A stretch of DNA of 64,000 bases from Lysobacter sp. MMG2 (lineage in GTDB: Bacteria; Pseudomonadota; Gammaproteobacteria; Xanthomonadales; Xanthomonadaceae). The notes below the pieces were generated by a model. The model made no database searches. It was not told the DNA's origin and saw nothing but the letters and a program-made list of their open reading frames with translations. Position numbers and translations under genes: made by a program. This document shows positions 41,626 through 50,439 of this stretch, piece by piece (positions within the stretch are counted from its first letter, which is position 1; every line of letters starts with the position of its first letter). The stretch lies in the NCBI RefSeq assembly GCF_016735495.2, contig NZ_JAERQY020000001.1, forward strand, positions 1,178,001 through 1,242,000. Reading direction: 5' to 3'.

Positions 41626-43350
41626 CTAGCGCTGGATCGCGAATTCGGGGGTGGCCATCGCCAGCAGCACCAGCGACTTGGCGCGGTTGCCGGCGGACTC
41701 GTTGGCGGTGGCGAGGCGGTCGAGCATCCCCACCATCGCCTGCGACGTGGCGGCGCTGAGCGCGCCATGGAACATCAGCAGGTTCACCCGCTGCACCATG
41801 CCGGCGTGATCCTTCGCTTCGGCCAGCGCGGTGAGCTGCACGAGGTCGAGGTACGGCGCATTCGAGGTCGTCGTCGGCGGTGTGGCGGCGTTGTTCCAGA
41901 CCAGCGAATCGTGCTGGTTGAGCATGCTCAGGTACGTCGCTTCCGTGAGGATCTGGAACTCCGGCGCGAACATGCCCTGCACGCCGTCGGCGGCGGGAAG
42001 CCGGTAGTCGGGCTCGAAGAAGTTGAACACCGACGGCGCGCGTTGCGATTCCTGCTGCAGCGAGGCGCTCAGGTCGCCCGCGTTGGAGAACGCGAAGCGC
42101 ACCTCGCCCGTCGCGGCAGGCACGTAGCGCGCGTTGAAGGCACGCCACACTGTGGCCAGCTTCACCAGCGGTTCGCGTGCCTTGCCGAAGCTGCCGCTCG
42201 TGGGCGGCAGGCGTGCTTCGATGTCCAGCAGCACGGCGCGGATCACGCGACCCAGATCGCCCCGGCTGTCCACCCACACGTTCGCCACGCGCTCCACGTA
42301 TTCGCTGCTGGGATTGCTGGTGACGAAACGCTGGATCAGCTGGCGGCTGATGAACGGCGCGACGTTGGAATGCCCGGCGAGCGCGTCCAGTGTCTTGCTC
42401 AGGCTCGCCACGCAGTTGTTGCCTTCGTTGATGACGATGCCATCGAAGATGGTCTTGGGCTGGTCGTCGTGGAAGGCGGCGTGGCATTCCATCGGTGCGT
42501 AGCTGGTGTTGTCGCCGCGGCCGAATTGCGCGTCGGTCTGGCCGGCATAGGTCCACCCGGTGAACACGCGCGCCATGCCGCTGACGACCTGCTCGTCGTA
42601 GGTCGGAATCGTCTGGCCGCTGGCATCCAGCACCGGCGTGAAGTTGCGGTTGCGCTTCACCAGGCCGATGGAGAACAGCTGCATCACTTCGCGGCCGTAG
42701 TTCTCGTCGGGGGTGATGTTGCGGCGCGGATCGGCCTTGCGGTTGCCGACGTGGCTGAGGAAGTAGCCCATCGCCGGATGCACGCTCACCTGCTCCAGCA
42801 GCGTGCGGTAGCTGCCGAACGCGCCACGCGCCAGCGTGTCCTGGTAGTCGGCGATGCGGAACACGGTGGCGTTGGAATCGGCGACTTCGCGATCGGACAC
42901 CACCATGATCTCGCTCAGCGCGAAGGCCATGCGCAATCGCAGCTGGTCGCGCCCGTTCGCCGCCTGCCACAGCCAGTAGTTGCGGCGATTCTGCGGCGTC
43001 GGCGTGGCGACGCCGTTGGCGACGAGCTGCTGCAGGTGCGGCAGCATCAGCGTCGGCGTCTCGGCGATCTGCTCGTCGATCCAGCGCTTGTAGCCGATCT
43101 GGCGCACGCGCGTGATCTCGGCCGCGGTTGGTCCGAACGTCGCCTGCGTGAGGAAGCGCGCCGCGTCGGCGTCGGTGGCCGGGATGTCGGGATACGGCGC
43201 CGGCTGCTGCGGCGTGCCCGGCGAACCCCCGCTCCCGTCGGACGGCGGCGCGAAGGTGCCGCCATCGCTACCACCGCCGCCCCCGCACGCGGTGAGCACG
43301 CAAAACGCGAGCGCGAGCATGCCGGCTCGCGCGCCCTGCCTGATGTCCAT
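41626..43350 (-). CDS. DUF1800 lipoprotein
   Basis: A 574-residue protein of the DUF1800 family. The N-terminus is a lipoprotein signal (LAFCVLTACGG) followed by a Gly/Ser/Pro linker to about residue 50. The family domain then runs DADAARFLTQATFGPTAAEI, KRWIDEQI, RMAFALSEIMVVS, NYGREVMQLFSIGL and GWTYAG. It is the first gene of the DUF1800-DUF1501 pair, which is likely exported as a surface or periplasmic system. Function unknown. Confidence 0.87.
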   Translation of the reverse strand: MDIRQGARAGMLALAFCVLTACGGGGGSDGGTFAPPSDGSGGSPGTPQQPAPYPDIPATDADAARFLTQATFGPTAAEITRVRQIGYKRWIDEQIAETPTLMLPHLQQLVANGVATPTPQNRRNYWLWQAANGRDQLRLRMAFALSEIMVVSDREVADSNATVFRIADYQDTLARGAFGSYRTLLEQVSVHPAMGYFLSHVGNRKADPRRNITPDENYGREVMQLFSIGLVKRNRNFTPVLDASGQTIPTYDEQVVSGMARVFTGWTYAGQTDAQFGRGDNTSYAPMECHAAFHDDQPKTIFDGIVINEGNNCVASLSKTLDALAGHSNVAPFISRQLIQRFVTSNPSSEYVERVANVWVDSRGDLGRVIRAVLLDIEARLPPTSGSFGKAREPLVKLATVWRAFNARYVPAATGEVRFAFSNAGDLSASLQQESQRAPSVFNFFEPDYRLPAADGVQGMFAPEFQILTEATYLSMLNQHDSLVWNNAATPPTTTSNAPYLDLVQLTALAEAKDHAGMVQRVNLLMFHGALSAATSQAMVGMLDRLATANESAGNRAKSLVLLAMATPEFAIQR

Positions 43351-43613
43351 GAGAATCCCCTGTCGGCCGCAAAGCACGCGGCGAGCGGTGCGCACGGTAG
43401 CGCGCACACCCCTGCCACAATCGGCGCTACGTCCGGGTTTCAAAATCCTGAACGTGACCGGTGTATCAACTCTGCAACGCGGCTTTTGCCGCCTGGGGCG
43501 ATCGGACGGCCGGGGCCGGTGGGCGGCATCACGCGGCGCAGGCGACGATTTCCCGATGCTGCGCTGCGCGACACCGCGCTAACCTCCACGCCCGCCCTCC
43601 CCCAGGACTCGCC
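43351..43613. other. divergent promoter region, no gene
   Basis: This stretch of 263 bp lies between the DUF1800 gene (minus) and the permease gene (plus). It must hold both promoters, but no strong -35/-10 pair was recognised. The open frame extending the permease upstream to 43461 lacks coding character. Confidence 0.4.
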
Positions 43614-44957
43614 ATGTCACGCCCTGCGCCCCGCTTCCTGGACTCGCTGTTCAAGCTGGGACGGCACGGAACCGACGTGCGAACCGAGGTGATCGCCGGC
43701 ATCACCACCTTCCTCACCATGTCCTACATCGTGTTCGTGAATCCGAGCATCCTCGGCAACACGGGCATGGACACCGGCGCGGTGTTCGTCGCCACCTGCC
43801 TGGCCGCGGCGATCGGATCGCTGGTGATGGCCTTCGCCGCCAACTACCCCGTCGGCATGGCGCCGGGCATGGGCCTGAATGCGTTCTTCGCCTTCACCGT
43901 GGTCGGCGCGATGGGCTACACCTGGCAGCAGGCGCTGGGCGCGGTGTTCGTGTCCGGCGTGGTGTTTTTGCTGCTCACCATCACCGGCGCGCGCGCCTGG
44001 CTGATCGCCGGCATTCCGCATTCGCTGCGCAGCGCGATCACCGCCGGCATCGGCCTGTTCCTGGCGATCATCGCGCTGCAGAAATCCGAAGTGATCGTCG
44101 GTGATCCCGACACGCTGGTCGCGCTCGGCAACCTGCGCCAGCCCGAGCCGCTGCTCGCCGTCGCGGGCTTCCTGCTGATCGCGGTGCTGGAAGCCTGGCG
44201 CGTACGCGGCGCGATCCTGATCGGCATTCTCGCCGTCACCGCCACGGCGCTGCTGTTCGGGCGCGTGCAGTACCACGGCATCGTCGACCTGCCGCCGAGC
44301 CTGGCGCCGACCTTCATGCAACTGGACATCCGCGGCGCGCTCGGCGGCGGCGAAGGGTTTTCGCTCGCGGCGATGCTGCATGTGGTGATCGTGTTCGTGC
44401 TGGTGGAGGTGTTCGACGCCACCGGCACGCTGATGGGGGTCGCGCGCCGTGCCGGGCTGCTTCCACCGGACGATGCGTCCGCCGCGCAGCAGAAGCGTTT
44501 CGGACGTGCGCTGTTCGCCGACAGCACGGCGATCCTCGCCGGCTCCATGCTCGGCACCAGCAGCACGACGGCGTACATCGAAAGCGCCTCGGGCGTGCAG
44601 GCCGGCGGCCGCACCGGACTCACCGCGCTGGTGATCGCCGCGCTGTTCCTGCTCGCATTGCTGTTTTCGCCACTGGCCGCGATGGTGCCGCCGTACGCGA
44701 CCGCGCCGGCGCTGCTCTTCGTTGCCGGGCTGATGCTGCGCGAACTCGGCGACGTGCACTGGGAAGACCTGACCGAAGCCATCCCCGCCGCGCTGTGCAC
44801 GCTGGCGATGCCGTTCACCTACTCCATCGCCAACGGCCTGGCTTTCGGCTTCATCGCCTATGCGGTGCTCAAGCTGTTCACCGGACGCGCGCGCGAAGCG
44901 CATGCGGCCGTGTGGGTGGTGGCGGGGTTGTTCGTGCTGCGGTTTGCGCTGGAGTGA
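43614..44957 (+). CDS. NCS2/AzgA-family purine permease
   Basis: A 447-residue membrane transporter with about 13 hydrophobic segments. Family motifs are GRHGTDVRTEVIAGITTFLTMSYIVFVNPSIL at the start, PVGMAPGMGLNAFFAF, the QKSEVIVGDPDTLV region, and GTSSTTAYIESASGVQAGGRTGLTA in the second half. Relatives (GhxP/GhxQ, AdeP, PbuG) take up hypoxanthine, guanine or adenine with protons; the exact base is not decided. It converges with the glycosyltransferase gene with only 4 bp between stop codons. Confidence 0.9.
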   Translation: MSRPAPRFLDSLFKLGRHGTDVRTEVIAGITTFLTMSYIVFVNPSILGNTGMDTGAVFVATCLAAAIGSLVMAFAANYPVGMAPGMGLNAFFAFTVVGAMGYTWQQALGAVFVSGVVFLLLTITGARAWLIAGIPHSLRSAITAGIGLFLAIIALQKSEVIVGDPDTLVALGNLRQPEPLLAVAGFLLIAVLEAWRVRGAILIGILAVTATALLFGRVQYHGIVDLPPSLAPTFMQLDIRGALGGGEGFSLAAMLHVVIVFVLVEVFDATGTLMGVARRAGLLPPDDASAAQQKRFGRALFADSTAILAGSMLGTSSTTAYIESASGVQAGGRTGLTALVIAALFLLALLFSPLAAMVPPYATAPALLFVAGLMLRELGDVHWEDLTEAIPAALCTLAMPFTYSIANGLAFGFIAYAVLKLFTGRAREAHAAVWVVAGLFVLRFALE

Positions 44958-44961
44958 GCGC

Positions 44962-45831
44962 TCAGGCCTTCATCCGCGCACGCAGATACGCCACCGGAAA
45001 CCGCAACCAGATCGCCGCGAACACCGCCGCCGCCATGCCCGTGCTGCGGCGTGGCGCTTCGAACTTGCGGAAGTAGCGCCACAGGCCGCGGTGCTTGTGC
45101 CATTCCACGAAGAACGGGCGCGAGCGGCTCGACACACCGCGCACGTGCAGCACGCGCACGTGGTTGGCCACGGCGACCAGCGCGCCGGATTCGCGCGCGC
45201 GACGCGACAGGTCGAGGTCTTCGGCGTGCAGGCGGTAGCCTTCGTCGAAGCCGTGCAGTCGTTCGAACAGCGCGCGCGGCATCAGCATCAGCGCGCCGGA
45301 CACGGCTTCCACCTGCTGCAGCGCGCGCGTGTCGTCGATGGGAAGCTCCAGCTTCGGCGCCGGCGTGCCGCCGAGCGCGGCGCTGAGCATCGCGCCGAAG
45401 TCCGGATCCCGGCGTCGTGCCGCGCCGTCGCGCACGCCGTGGTCGTCGACCAGGTCCGCGCCGAGCAGCGCTTCGCCCTGCGGCGCGGCGAGCGTGCGCA
45501 AACGCGCGAGCGTGTCGCGTTCGACCATGCAATCGGGATTGACGAAGGCCAGCCACTGCTCGCCTTCGCCCACGTCGCGCGCGCCCTGGTTGCAGGCCAC
45601 GCCGAAGCCGGGATTGTCCGGGTTGGCGATGAAGCGCACGCGCGCGTCCGCGCTGGCGTGGCGCTGCACGATTTCAAGCGTGCCGTCGTCGGAACTGTTG
45701 TCGACCACGCGGATCGCGCTCACGCCGTCCGCGGCGCGCAGGCGCACCAGGCAGTCGTCGATGGTTTCAGCGCTGCGGTAAGTCACCACCACCGCAGCGA
45801 TGCCGGCGTTGGGGTCAGGCGAAGAGATCAC
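44962..45831 (-). CDS. glycosyltransferase family 2 (rhamnosyltransferase-like)
   Basis: A 289-residue GT-A enzyme. GIAAVVVTYRSAETIDDCLVRL opens the nucleotide-sugar fold, then VVDNSSDDGTLEIVQ, NPGFGVACNQGARDVG, the metal-site region AFVNPDCMVE, and acceptor-side GALMLMPRALFERLHGFDEGYRLHAEDLDLSRRARESG. These fit WbbL-type rhamnosyl/hexosyl transferases. The GTG start overlaps the preceding GT gene by 17 nt. Donor and acceptor are unknown. Confidence 0.85.
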   Translation of the reverse strand: MISSPDPNAGIAAVVVTYRSAETIDDCLVRLRAADGVSAIRVVDNSSDDGTLEIVQRHASADARVRFIANPDNPGFGVACNQGARDVGEGEQWLAFVNPDCMVERDTLARLRTLAAPQGEALLGADLVDDHGVRDGAARRRDPDFGAMLSAALGGTPAPKLELPIDDTRALQQVEAVSGALMLMPRALFERLHGFDEGYRLHAEDLDLSRRARESGALVAVANHVRVLHVRGVSSRSRPFFVEWHKHRGLWRYFRKFEAPRRSTGMAAAVFAAIWLRFPVAYLRARMKA

Positions 45832-46669
45832 GTTGCGGTTCCGGCGGTCCAAGGTTGTCGAGCAATGCGGTGAGCTGGACACGCGAGGCACGCAGCGGGT
45901 CCTGCATCAGATAGTTCGCCAGGCGCGCGTGCCAGTCGGGCCAGCGGGCAGCGAGCGCATCCATGTCGCCGTCGAACGGCAGGCCCTCGGCTTGCCGGCC
46001 GACGAAGGCGGTGTCGCACAGTACATTGCGCCAGCCCAGGCCCGCCAGTCGCAGCGAGAGGTCGATGAGCGCCGCGTACCACGACCCGTAACTGCTGGCG
46101 TCCAGCCCGCCCGCACGGCGTCGGGCGACGCCGCGCACCAGCACGGCGTGGCTGACCGCGGCCGGCAGTTCGGGATGCAGCGCCGGCATCGCCTTGGCTG
46201 CGCGCGCGATGCGGTCCAGGTCCGGCGGCACGGGGTCGATCTCGCCGATGCGCGGCCAGGCGGCCGCTTCGCCTGCATTGCACCAGGGCGTCGCCGTGGC
46301 GATCGCGCCGTCGCTGGCAAGGCCGGCCGACAGGCGCGCCAGCCAGCCCGGCGCCGGCACGGCATCGCTGGCGAGCACGACGACGTCGGCATCGCCGCAG
46401 GCGGCCAGCACTTCGTCCAGATGCGCGACTTCGCCCACGCTGCGCTGGCGGCGGGTGTAGTCGGCCTTCAGCGCGGTGCGCGCGACCCAGCGCTCGATGA
46501 TCGCGTAGCCGCGCGGGCCGGCCTGCGCATCGTCGGCCAGCCACACCGGCGTGCCGGGGGCGGTGGCGGCGTCGAGCGCCGCGAGGCAGGCGTCGAGCGC
46601 TTCGTCGTCGCGGCCCACCGGCACGACGACGACCGGGCCGGCGATGGACGACGAAGCCGTCGTCGTCAC
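45815..46669 (-). CDS. glycosyltransferase-like protein coupled to gspD
   Basis: A 284-residue protein with a GT-A-type N-terminus (GPVVVVPVGRDDEALDACLAAL), the segment ADVVVLASDAVPAPGWLARL in place of the usual DxD region, and a C-terminal part rich in Trp (SYGSWYAALIDLSLRLAGLGW). Probable family 2 transferase, more diverged than its neighbour; the altered DxD leaves activity uncertain. The GTG start overlaps the gspD stop (GTGA), so it is translated behind the secretin. Confidence 0.7.
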   Translation of the reverse strand: MTTTASSSIAGPVVVVPVGRDDEALDACLAALDAATAPGTPVWLADDAQAGPRGYAIIERWVARTALKADYTRRQRSVGEVAHLDEVLAACGDADVVVLASDAVPAPGWLARLSAGLASDGAIATATPWCNAGEAAAWPRIGEIDPVPPDLDRIARAAKAMPALHPELPAAVSHAVLVRGVARRRAGGLDASSYGSWYAALIDLSLRLAGLGWRNVLCDTAFVGRQAEGLPFDGDMDALAARWPDWHARLANYLMQDPLRASRVQLTALLDNLGPPEPQRDLFA

Positions 46670-48942
46670 TGCTGGCCTGGCCGTCGCGGCTTGCGCTGCA
46701 GGGGTTCCATCGCGCGGAAACGACGCCCGTACTCGTCGGTGAGATCGCGCGCTTCCTGCGGGTTGCGGACGATGGTCGGCGTGAGCAGGACGATGACTTC
46801 GTTGCGCGTCTTGCTCGAACGCTGCGCTCCGAACAGGCCGCCGATCACGGGGATGCGGCTCAGTCCCGGGAAGCCGGACGCGCCACGCTCCACACCGTCG
46901 CTGATCAGGCCGGCGAGCATCACGGTATCGCCACTCTGCACGACCGCTTCGGTCTTGAGCTTGCGCGTGTCGATGCGCACGTTGCCATTGGGATCGGCCG
47001 TGTCCGGCGCACCGGGCGAGCTGACCTCCTGGACGATGTCGAGGAACACGACGCCGTCCTTCGCCACGCGCGGACGCACCTTGAGGATCGTGCCGGTATC
47101 CAGGTACTGCACCTGGCTGTAAGAGTTGTCGACGCCGACGCCGGGATTGACCGTGACCGAGGAGATCGGGATGCGGCTGCCGACATTCAGCGTGGCCTCC
47201 GCGTTGTTGCGCACCATCACCGACGGCGTCTGCAGCAGTTGCAGGTCGGTGACCGCGTCCAGCGCGCTGATGACGGCCGCCGCGTTGCGCCCGAGGAAGG
47301 TCCAGGCCAGGCCGGCGGGGTTGCCGGTGGCGGACTGGACGCTGCCGGCCAGCGTGCTCCACGTGGTGCGACCGACGGCATCGGGGAGGCCGGCGTCGGT
47401 GACCGCGCGCTCGAAGTACCAGTTGACGCCGTACTCGAGCTCGCCCTTGAGCTGGACTTCGACCACCTGCGCCTCGATGTGCACCTGCATCGGCATCACG
47501 TCCAGGCGCTCGATCACGTCGCGGATCGACTTCCACGCAGAAGGGCTGGAGCGGACGATGATCGAATTGGTTTCCTCCACCGCAGACACGCCGACGCGGT
47601 CGCCGTTGACGTCGAGCGTGAGGCTGGTGTTGCCGGCTTGCCGGCCGTTGAGCGAAAGGGAACCGCCCGAACCGCCTGTGCCCGAGCTGCCGCCGATGCC
47701 CGTGTCGCTGCCCGAATCGTAATTGCCTCCCAGCGTCGCGGAGCTGCCGCCGTCGGTGTCCTTCAGTTCCACCGATTCCAGGCCCGGCATCAGCGACGGA
47801 GGGCCGCCGCCGTTGTCGCCTCGCCCGGAGCGCCCGGAACCGAACACGTCCGACAGCCGGTCGGCGAGGTCCTTCGCCTTGATGTACTTCAGCTCGTACG
47901 AGTACAGCTGCACGCTGCCACCCGCGCTGTCGATGCGGTCCAGCCACTGCTGGATGTCGTCCAGGTAGTTCGCCTGCGAGGTGATGACCAGCACGGCGTT
48001 GGCGCCTTCCAGCGGCATGAAGCGGAACATGCCCGCGACCGGCGACTTGCTCTGCTCGCCGAAGACCTTCTCCAGGTCGGCCACGACCTTGGTCGCCTTG
48101 CCCGACTGCAACGGGAACACGCCCACCGACATGCCGGCGAGCCAGTCCACGTCGAACACTTCGATGGTGCGCAGGTAGTTTTCGAGTTCGGCGCGGCTGC
48201 CGCCGACGGTGATGACGTTGCGCGAGTTGTCGACGTTCACTATCGCGTTGGGTCGCGCGTACGGCTTGAGGATCTTCTCCATCTCCGTCGCCGAGACGAA
48301 CTTCAGCGGCACGGTGCGCACTTCGAAACCGCGCGCGGTGTTGGCCGCGCCGGTGCGTGCGGCGACGTTGCCGGCCAGCGCCTGGTCGGAAGGCACGATG
48401 TTGTAGCGGCCACCGCTGTAGACCAGGCGCGCGTTGTTCCAGCCCAGCACCATCTCCAGCAGGTTCAGCGCTTCGGCCGGGCTTACCGGCTTGGGCGTGG
48501 CCAGCGTCACCGTGCCCTGCACGCCCGGCGCGATGACGTAGTTCTGGCCGAGCATGTCGCCCAGGATCGCCTTGACCACGGCGTGCAGCGATTCGCCTTC
48601 GAAATTGAACGTGGCCGAGCCGGTGGTGCCGCCCAGGTTCGGCGGCGGTGCGGTCGCGGCGCTGCGGTTGATGACCTGCCCCGTGCCCCGACGGATCTGC
48701 GGACGCGCATCGCCGCCCACGGTCGACTGCGGCAGCGGTTCCTGCGCGCCCGGTGCGGCGGCGGTGTTGCCGGGCTGCGGTCCGGGCACGCCGTCGCGTC
48801 GCACGCTGGGCACCGGCGCGGTCGCGCACGAGGCCAGCAGGCTGGCGATGGTGGCCGCGGCCAGTGCCTGCGTGGCGCACGCTCTGGCCTTGGAGCGGAG
48901 GGGACGTGGTGTTATCGGGCGGTGCTTCATGCGGTCTCTCAT
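46666..48942 (-). CDS. gspD: type II secretion secretin GspD (XpsD)
   Basis: GspD forms the outer-membrane channel of the type II system. It has 758 residues from ATG at 48942 (ATGA overlap with gspC/N; ATG at 48930 is an alternative). The signal ends in a lipobox LLASC. Domains: N0 (ATFNFEGESLHAVVKAILGDML), N1-N3 repeats to about 450 with a Gly/Ser-rich insertion in N3 (GGNYDSGSDTGIGGSSGTGG), and the secretin domain ending VPVIGGLFG-type motif SRIPVIGGLFGAQ and VIVLLTPTIV. Being a lipoprotein suits XpsD of Xanthomonas. Confidence 0.96.
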   Translation of the reverse strand: MRDRMKHRPITPRPLRSKARACATQALAAATIASLLASCATAPVPSVRRDGVPGPQPGNTAAAPGAQEPLPQSTVGGDARPQIRRGTGQVINRSAATAPPPNLGGTTGSATFNFEGESLHAVVKAILGDMLGQNYVIAPGVQGTVTLATPKPVSPAEALNLLEMVLGWNNARLVYSGGRYNIVPSDQALAGNVAARTGAANTARGFEVRTVPLKFVSATEMEKILKPYARPNAIVNVDNSRNVITVGGSRAELENYLRTIEVFDVDWLAGMSVGVFPLQSGKATKVVADLEKVFGEQSKSPVAGMFRFMPLEGANAVLVITSQANYLDDIQQWLDRIDSAGGSVQLYSYELKYIKAKDLADRLSDVFGSGRSGRGDNGGGPPSLMPGLESVELKDTDGGSSATLGGNYDSGSDTGIGGSSGTGGSGGSLSLNGRQAGNTSLTLDVNGDRVGVSAVEETNSIIVRSSPSAWKSIRDVIERLDVMPMQVHIEAQVVEVQLKGELEYGVNWYFERAVTDAGLPDAVGRTTWSTLAGSVQSATGNPAGLAWTFLGRNAAAVISALDAVTDLQLLQTPSVMVRNNAEATLNVGSRIPISSVTVNPGVGVDNSYSQVQYLDTGTILKVRPRVAKDGVVFLDIVQEVSSPGAPDTADPNGNVRIDTRKLKTEAVVQSGDTVMLAGLISDGVERGASGFPGLSRIPVIGGLFGAQRSSKTRNEVIVLLTPTIVRNPQEARDLTDEYGRRFRAMEPLQRKPRRPGQQ

Positions 48943-49784
48943 GGCGTCTGGCCGGGGGGCGCGGCTTGCTGCTGCCGCATCTGCGCGCGACGTGCTTCGA
49001 TCCGCTTGCGGATCGCTTCCATCTGCGCCTCCGGCGTCATGGGCGCGTTTTCGCTGGGGTCGACCACCGGCGGCGTAACGGGGGTCGTCGGGGGACTGGC
49101 TGGCGTGGCGGCGTTGCGGTTCTGGGACGGGGCGTTGCCGCCCGAGGGCGGCGCCACGCGCTGGGCGGTGATCTGGCTCTTGTCGCCCGGCGGCGGTGGT
49201 GGCGGCACCGGCACGCCGACCGGCAGCGGACGGTTCATGCCGGGCGCTGCGGTGTTGATCGCGGTCGGCGGCTGGCCGCCCTGCCCGTCGAACACGCGCA
49301 GGGTCATTTCGCGACGGCCTTCGGGTCCTTCGAAAACGGCGCTGCGCGCGTCCAGCGACGTCAGTCGCCAGGCCGGATGCGAGTCGGGCACTTCGCCCAG
49401 CCGCACACGCACCGACTCGCTGCCGTCGGCCGGCTGCAGGATCGCCATGCGCAGGTTCGGCGTGATCAGCACGCTGGTCAGCACGTAGTCGAACGCGGTC
49501 TGCTGCCCCTCGCCGTCGCCCTGCCCTTGCAGGAAGAACGGCTTGGGTTGGCGATCCTGCGTGAACAGCGGGCGCTGCGCGATGGCGGCGTACTGCGGGA
49601 ACGGTCCCAACCGCTGCGGCGCCGACGCGCGCGCCTGCGGCAACGGGCGCAGCAGGCCGGGATCGGGTTCCAGCGCGTCGGCATGGCGCCCCATGCCGAG
49701 CAGCGCCAGCAGCCATGCAAGCAGTGCCCAGCCGGCGACGGTCGCCAGCAGCCAGGTGCGGGGGCCGGCGTCGTCAAGGCGCAC
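48939..49784 (-). CDS. type II secretion protein GspC/XpsN
   Basis: An inner-membrane connector between the secretin and the inner platform, in the position of xpsN. It has 281 residues: a short cytoplasmic start, one membrane segment (about 10-30), a homology-region-like domain (FPQYAAIAQRPLFTQDRQ to about 170) and a long Pro-rich C-terminal region (PPPPPPG, PASPPTTPVTPPVV) ending in a basic helix. The GTG start overlaps gspM by 11 nt. Low similarity is normal for this component; position supports the call. Confidence 0.85.
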   Translation of the reverse strand: MRLDDAGPRTWLLATVAGWALLAWLLALLGMGRHADALEPDPGLLRPLPQARASAPQRLGPFPQYAAIAQRPLFTQDRQPKPFFLQGQGDGEGQQTAFDYVLTSVLITPNLRMAILQPADGSESVRVRLGEVPDSHPAWRLTSLDARSAVFEGPEGRREMTLRVFDGQGGQPPTAINTAAPGMNRPLPVGVPVPPPPPPGDKSQITAQRVAPPSGGNAPSQNRNAATPASPPTTPVTPPVVDPSENAPMTPEAQMEAIRKRIEARRAQMRQQQAAPPGQTP

Positions 49785-50439
49785 GCGTCGCCTCCGTGCC
49801 GGTCGGTGCCGGTCGCAGGTAGCCGTAGAGATCGAACGACACGTCCAGGCCGCCGTCGCCGGTGGGCTGGGTGTTGCCCGGCAGGAAGTAACCGCGCGAG
49901 GACAGCACGTTGAGATTGCCGACGAACAGGCGCGGTGCGCCGCTTTCCAGTGCGTAGAGCACGCTGGCCAGTTCCGGCGTGCCGCAGCGCATGCGCACCT
50001 GCACCACCACGCGCGCGTAGCGTTCGCGGCGGGGCTCGCTGAGCGGCGAACGGTTGCTGATCTGGCAGCTGCGATTGCCCGGACTGGCCTGCGCGACCAC
50101 CGCTTCCAGCCGCTGCACGAGGCTGGCCGTGGCCAGTTCGGCGCTGCTCTCGGGCAGGAAACCCGGCGTGCGCGCCTGCTGCGCGCGCACCTGCGTCAGC
50201 CGTTGCTGCACCTGCGGCGCCTGCTGCAACTGCATGCGCTGGCGCAGTTCGCGCTGCTGCAGGGAGGCGATGCGTTCGTTCGCATCCAGCATCGGCACCG
50301 TCCACCACGGATGCACGAGCACCAGGTACCCCATCGCCAGCGCCGCGAACAACAGGCCCAGTGCGAGCCATTGGTCGCGGCCGATGCGGCGCGCGGGTGT
50401 GGCAGGCACGTGGGCGAGGGTCATCGGATCAGCCGCCAT
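49774..50439 (-). CDS. gspM: type II secretion protein GspM (XpsM)
   Basis: An inner-membrane platform protein that pairs with GspL. It has 221 residues: a cytoplasmic start, a membrane segment at about 25-45 (WLALGLLFAALAMGYLVLV), a coiled helix (ERIASLQQRELRQRMQLQQAPQ) and a ferredoxin-like periplasmic domain (YARVVVQVRMRCGTPELASVLYALESGAPRLFVGNLNVLS). Overlaps gspL by 11 nt and gspC/N by 11 nt. Confidence 0.9.
   Translation of the reverse strand: MAADPMTLAHVPATPARRIGRDQWLALGLLFAALAMGYLVLVHPWWTVPMLDANERIASLQQRELRQRMQLQQAPQVQQRLTQVRAQQARTPGFLPESSAELATASLVQRLEAVVAQASPGNRSCQISNRSPLSEPRRERYARVVVQVRMRCGTPELASVLYALESGAPRLFVGNLNVLSSRGYFLPGNTQPTGDGGLDVSFDLYGYLRPAPTGTEATRAP

Noticed and set aside
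41616-41768. Upstream extension of the DUF1501 protein
   Set aside because: It would run into the DUF1800 gene and place the twin-arginine signal inside the protein.
47239-49488. 749-residue plus-strand frame opposite gspD and gspC/N
   Set aside because: Same antisense effect; both genes on the minus strand have full family motifs.
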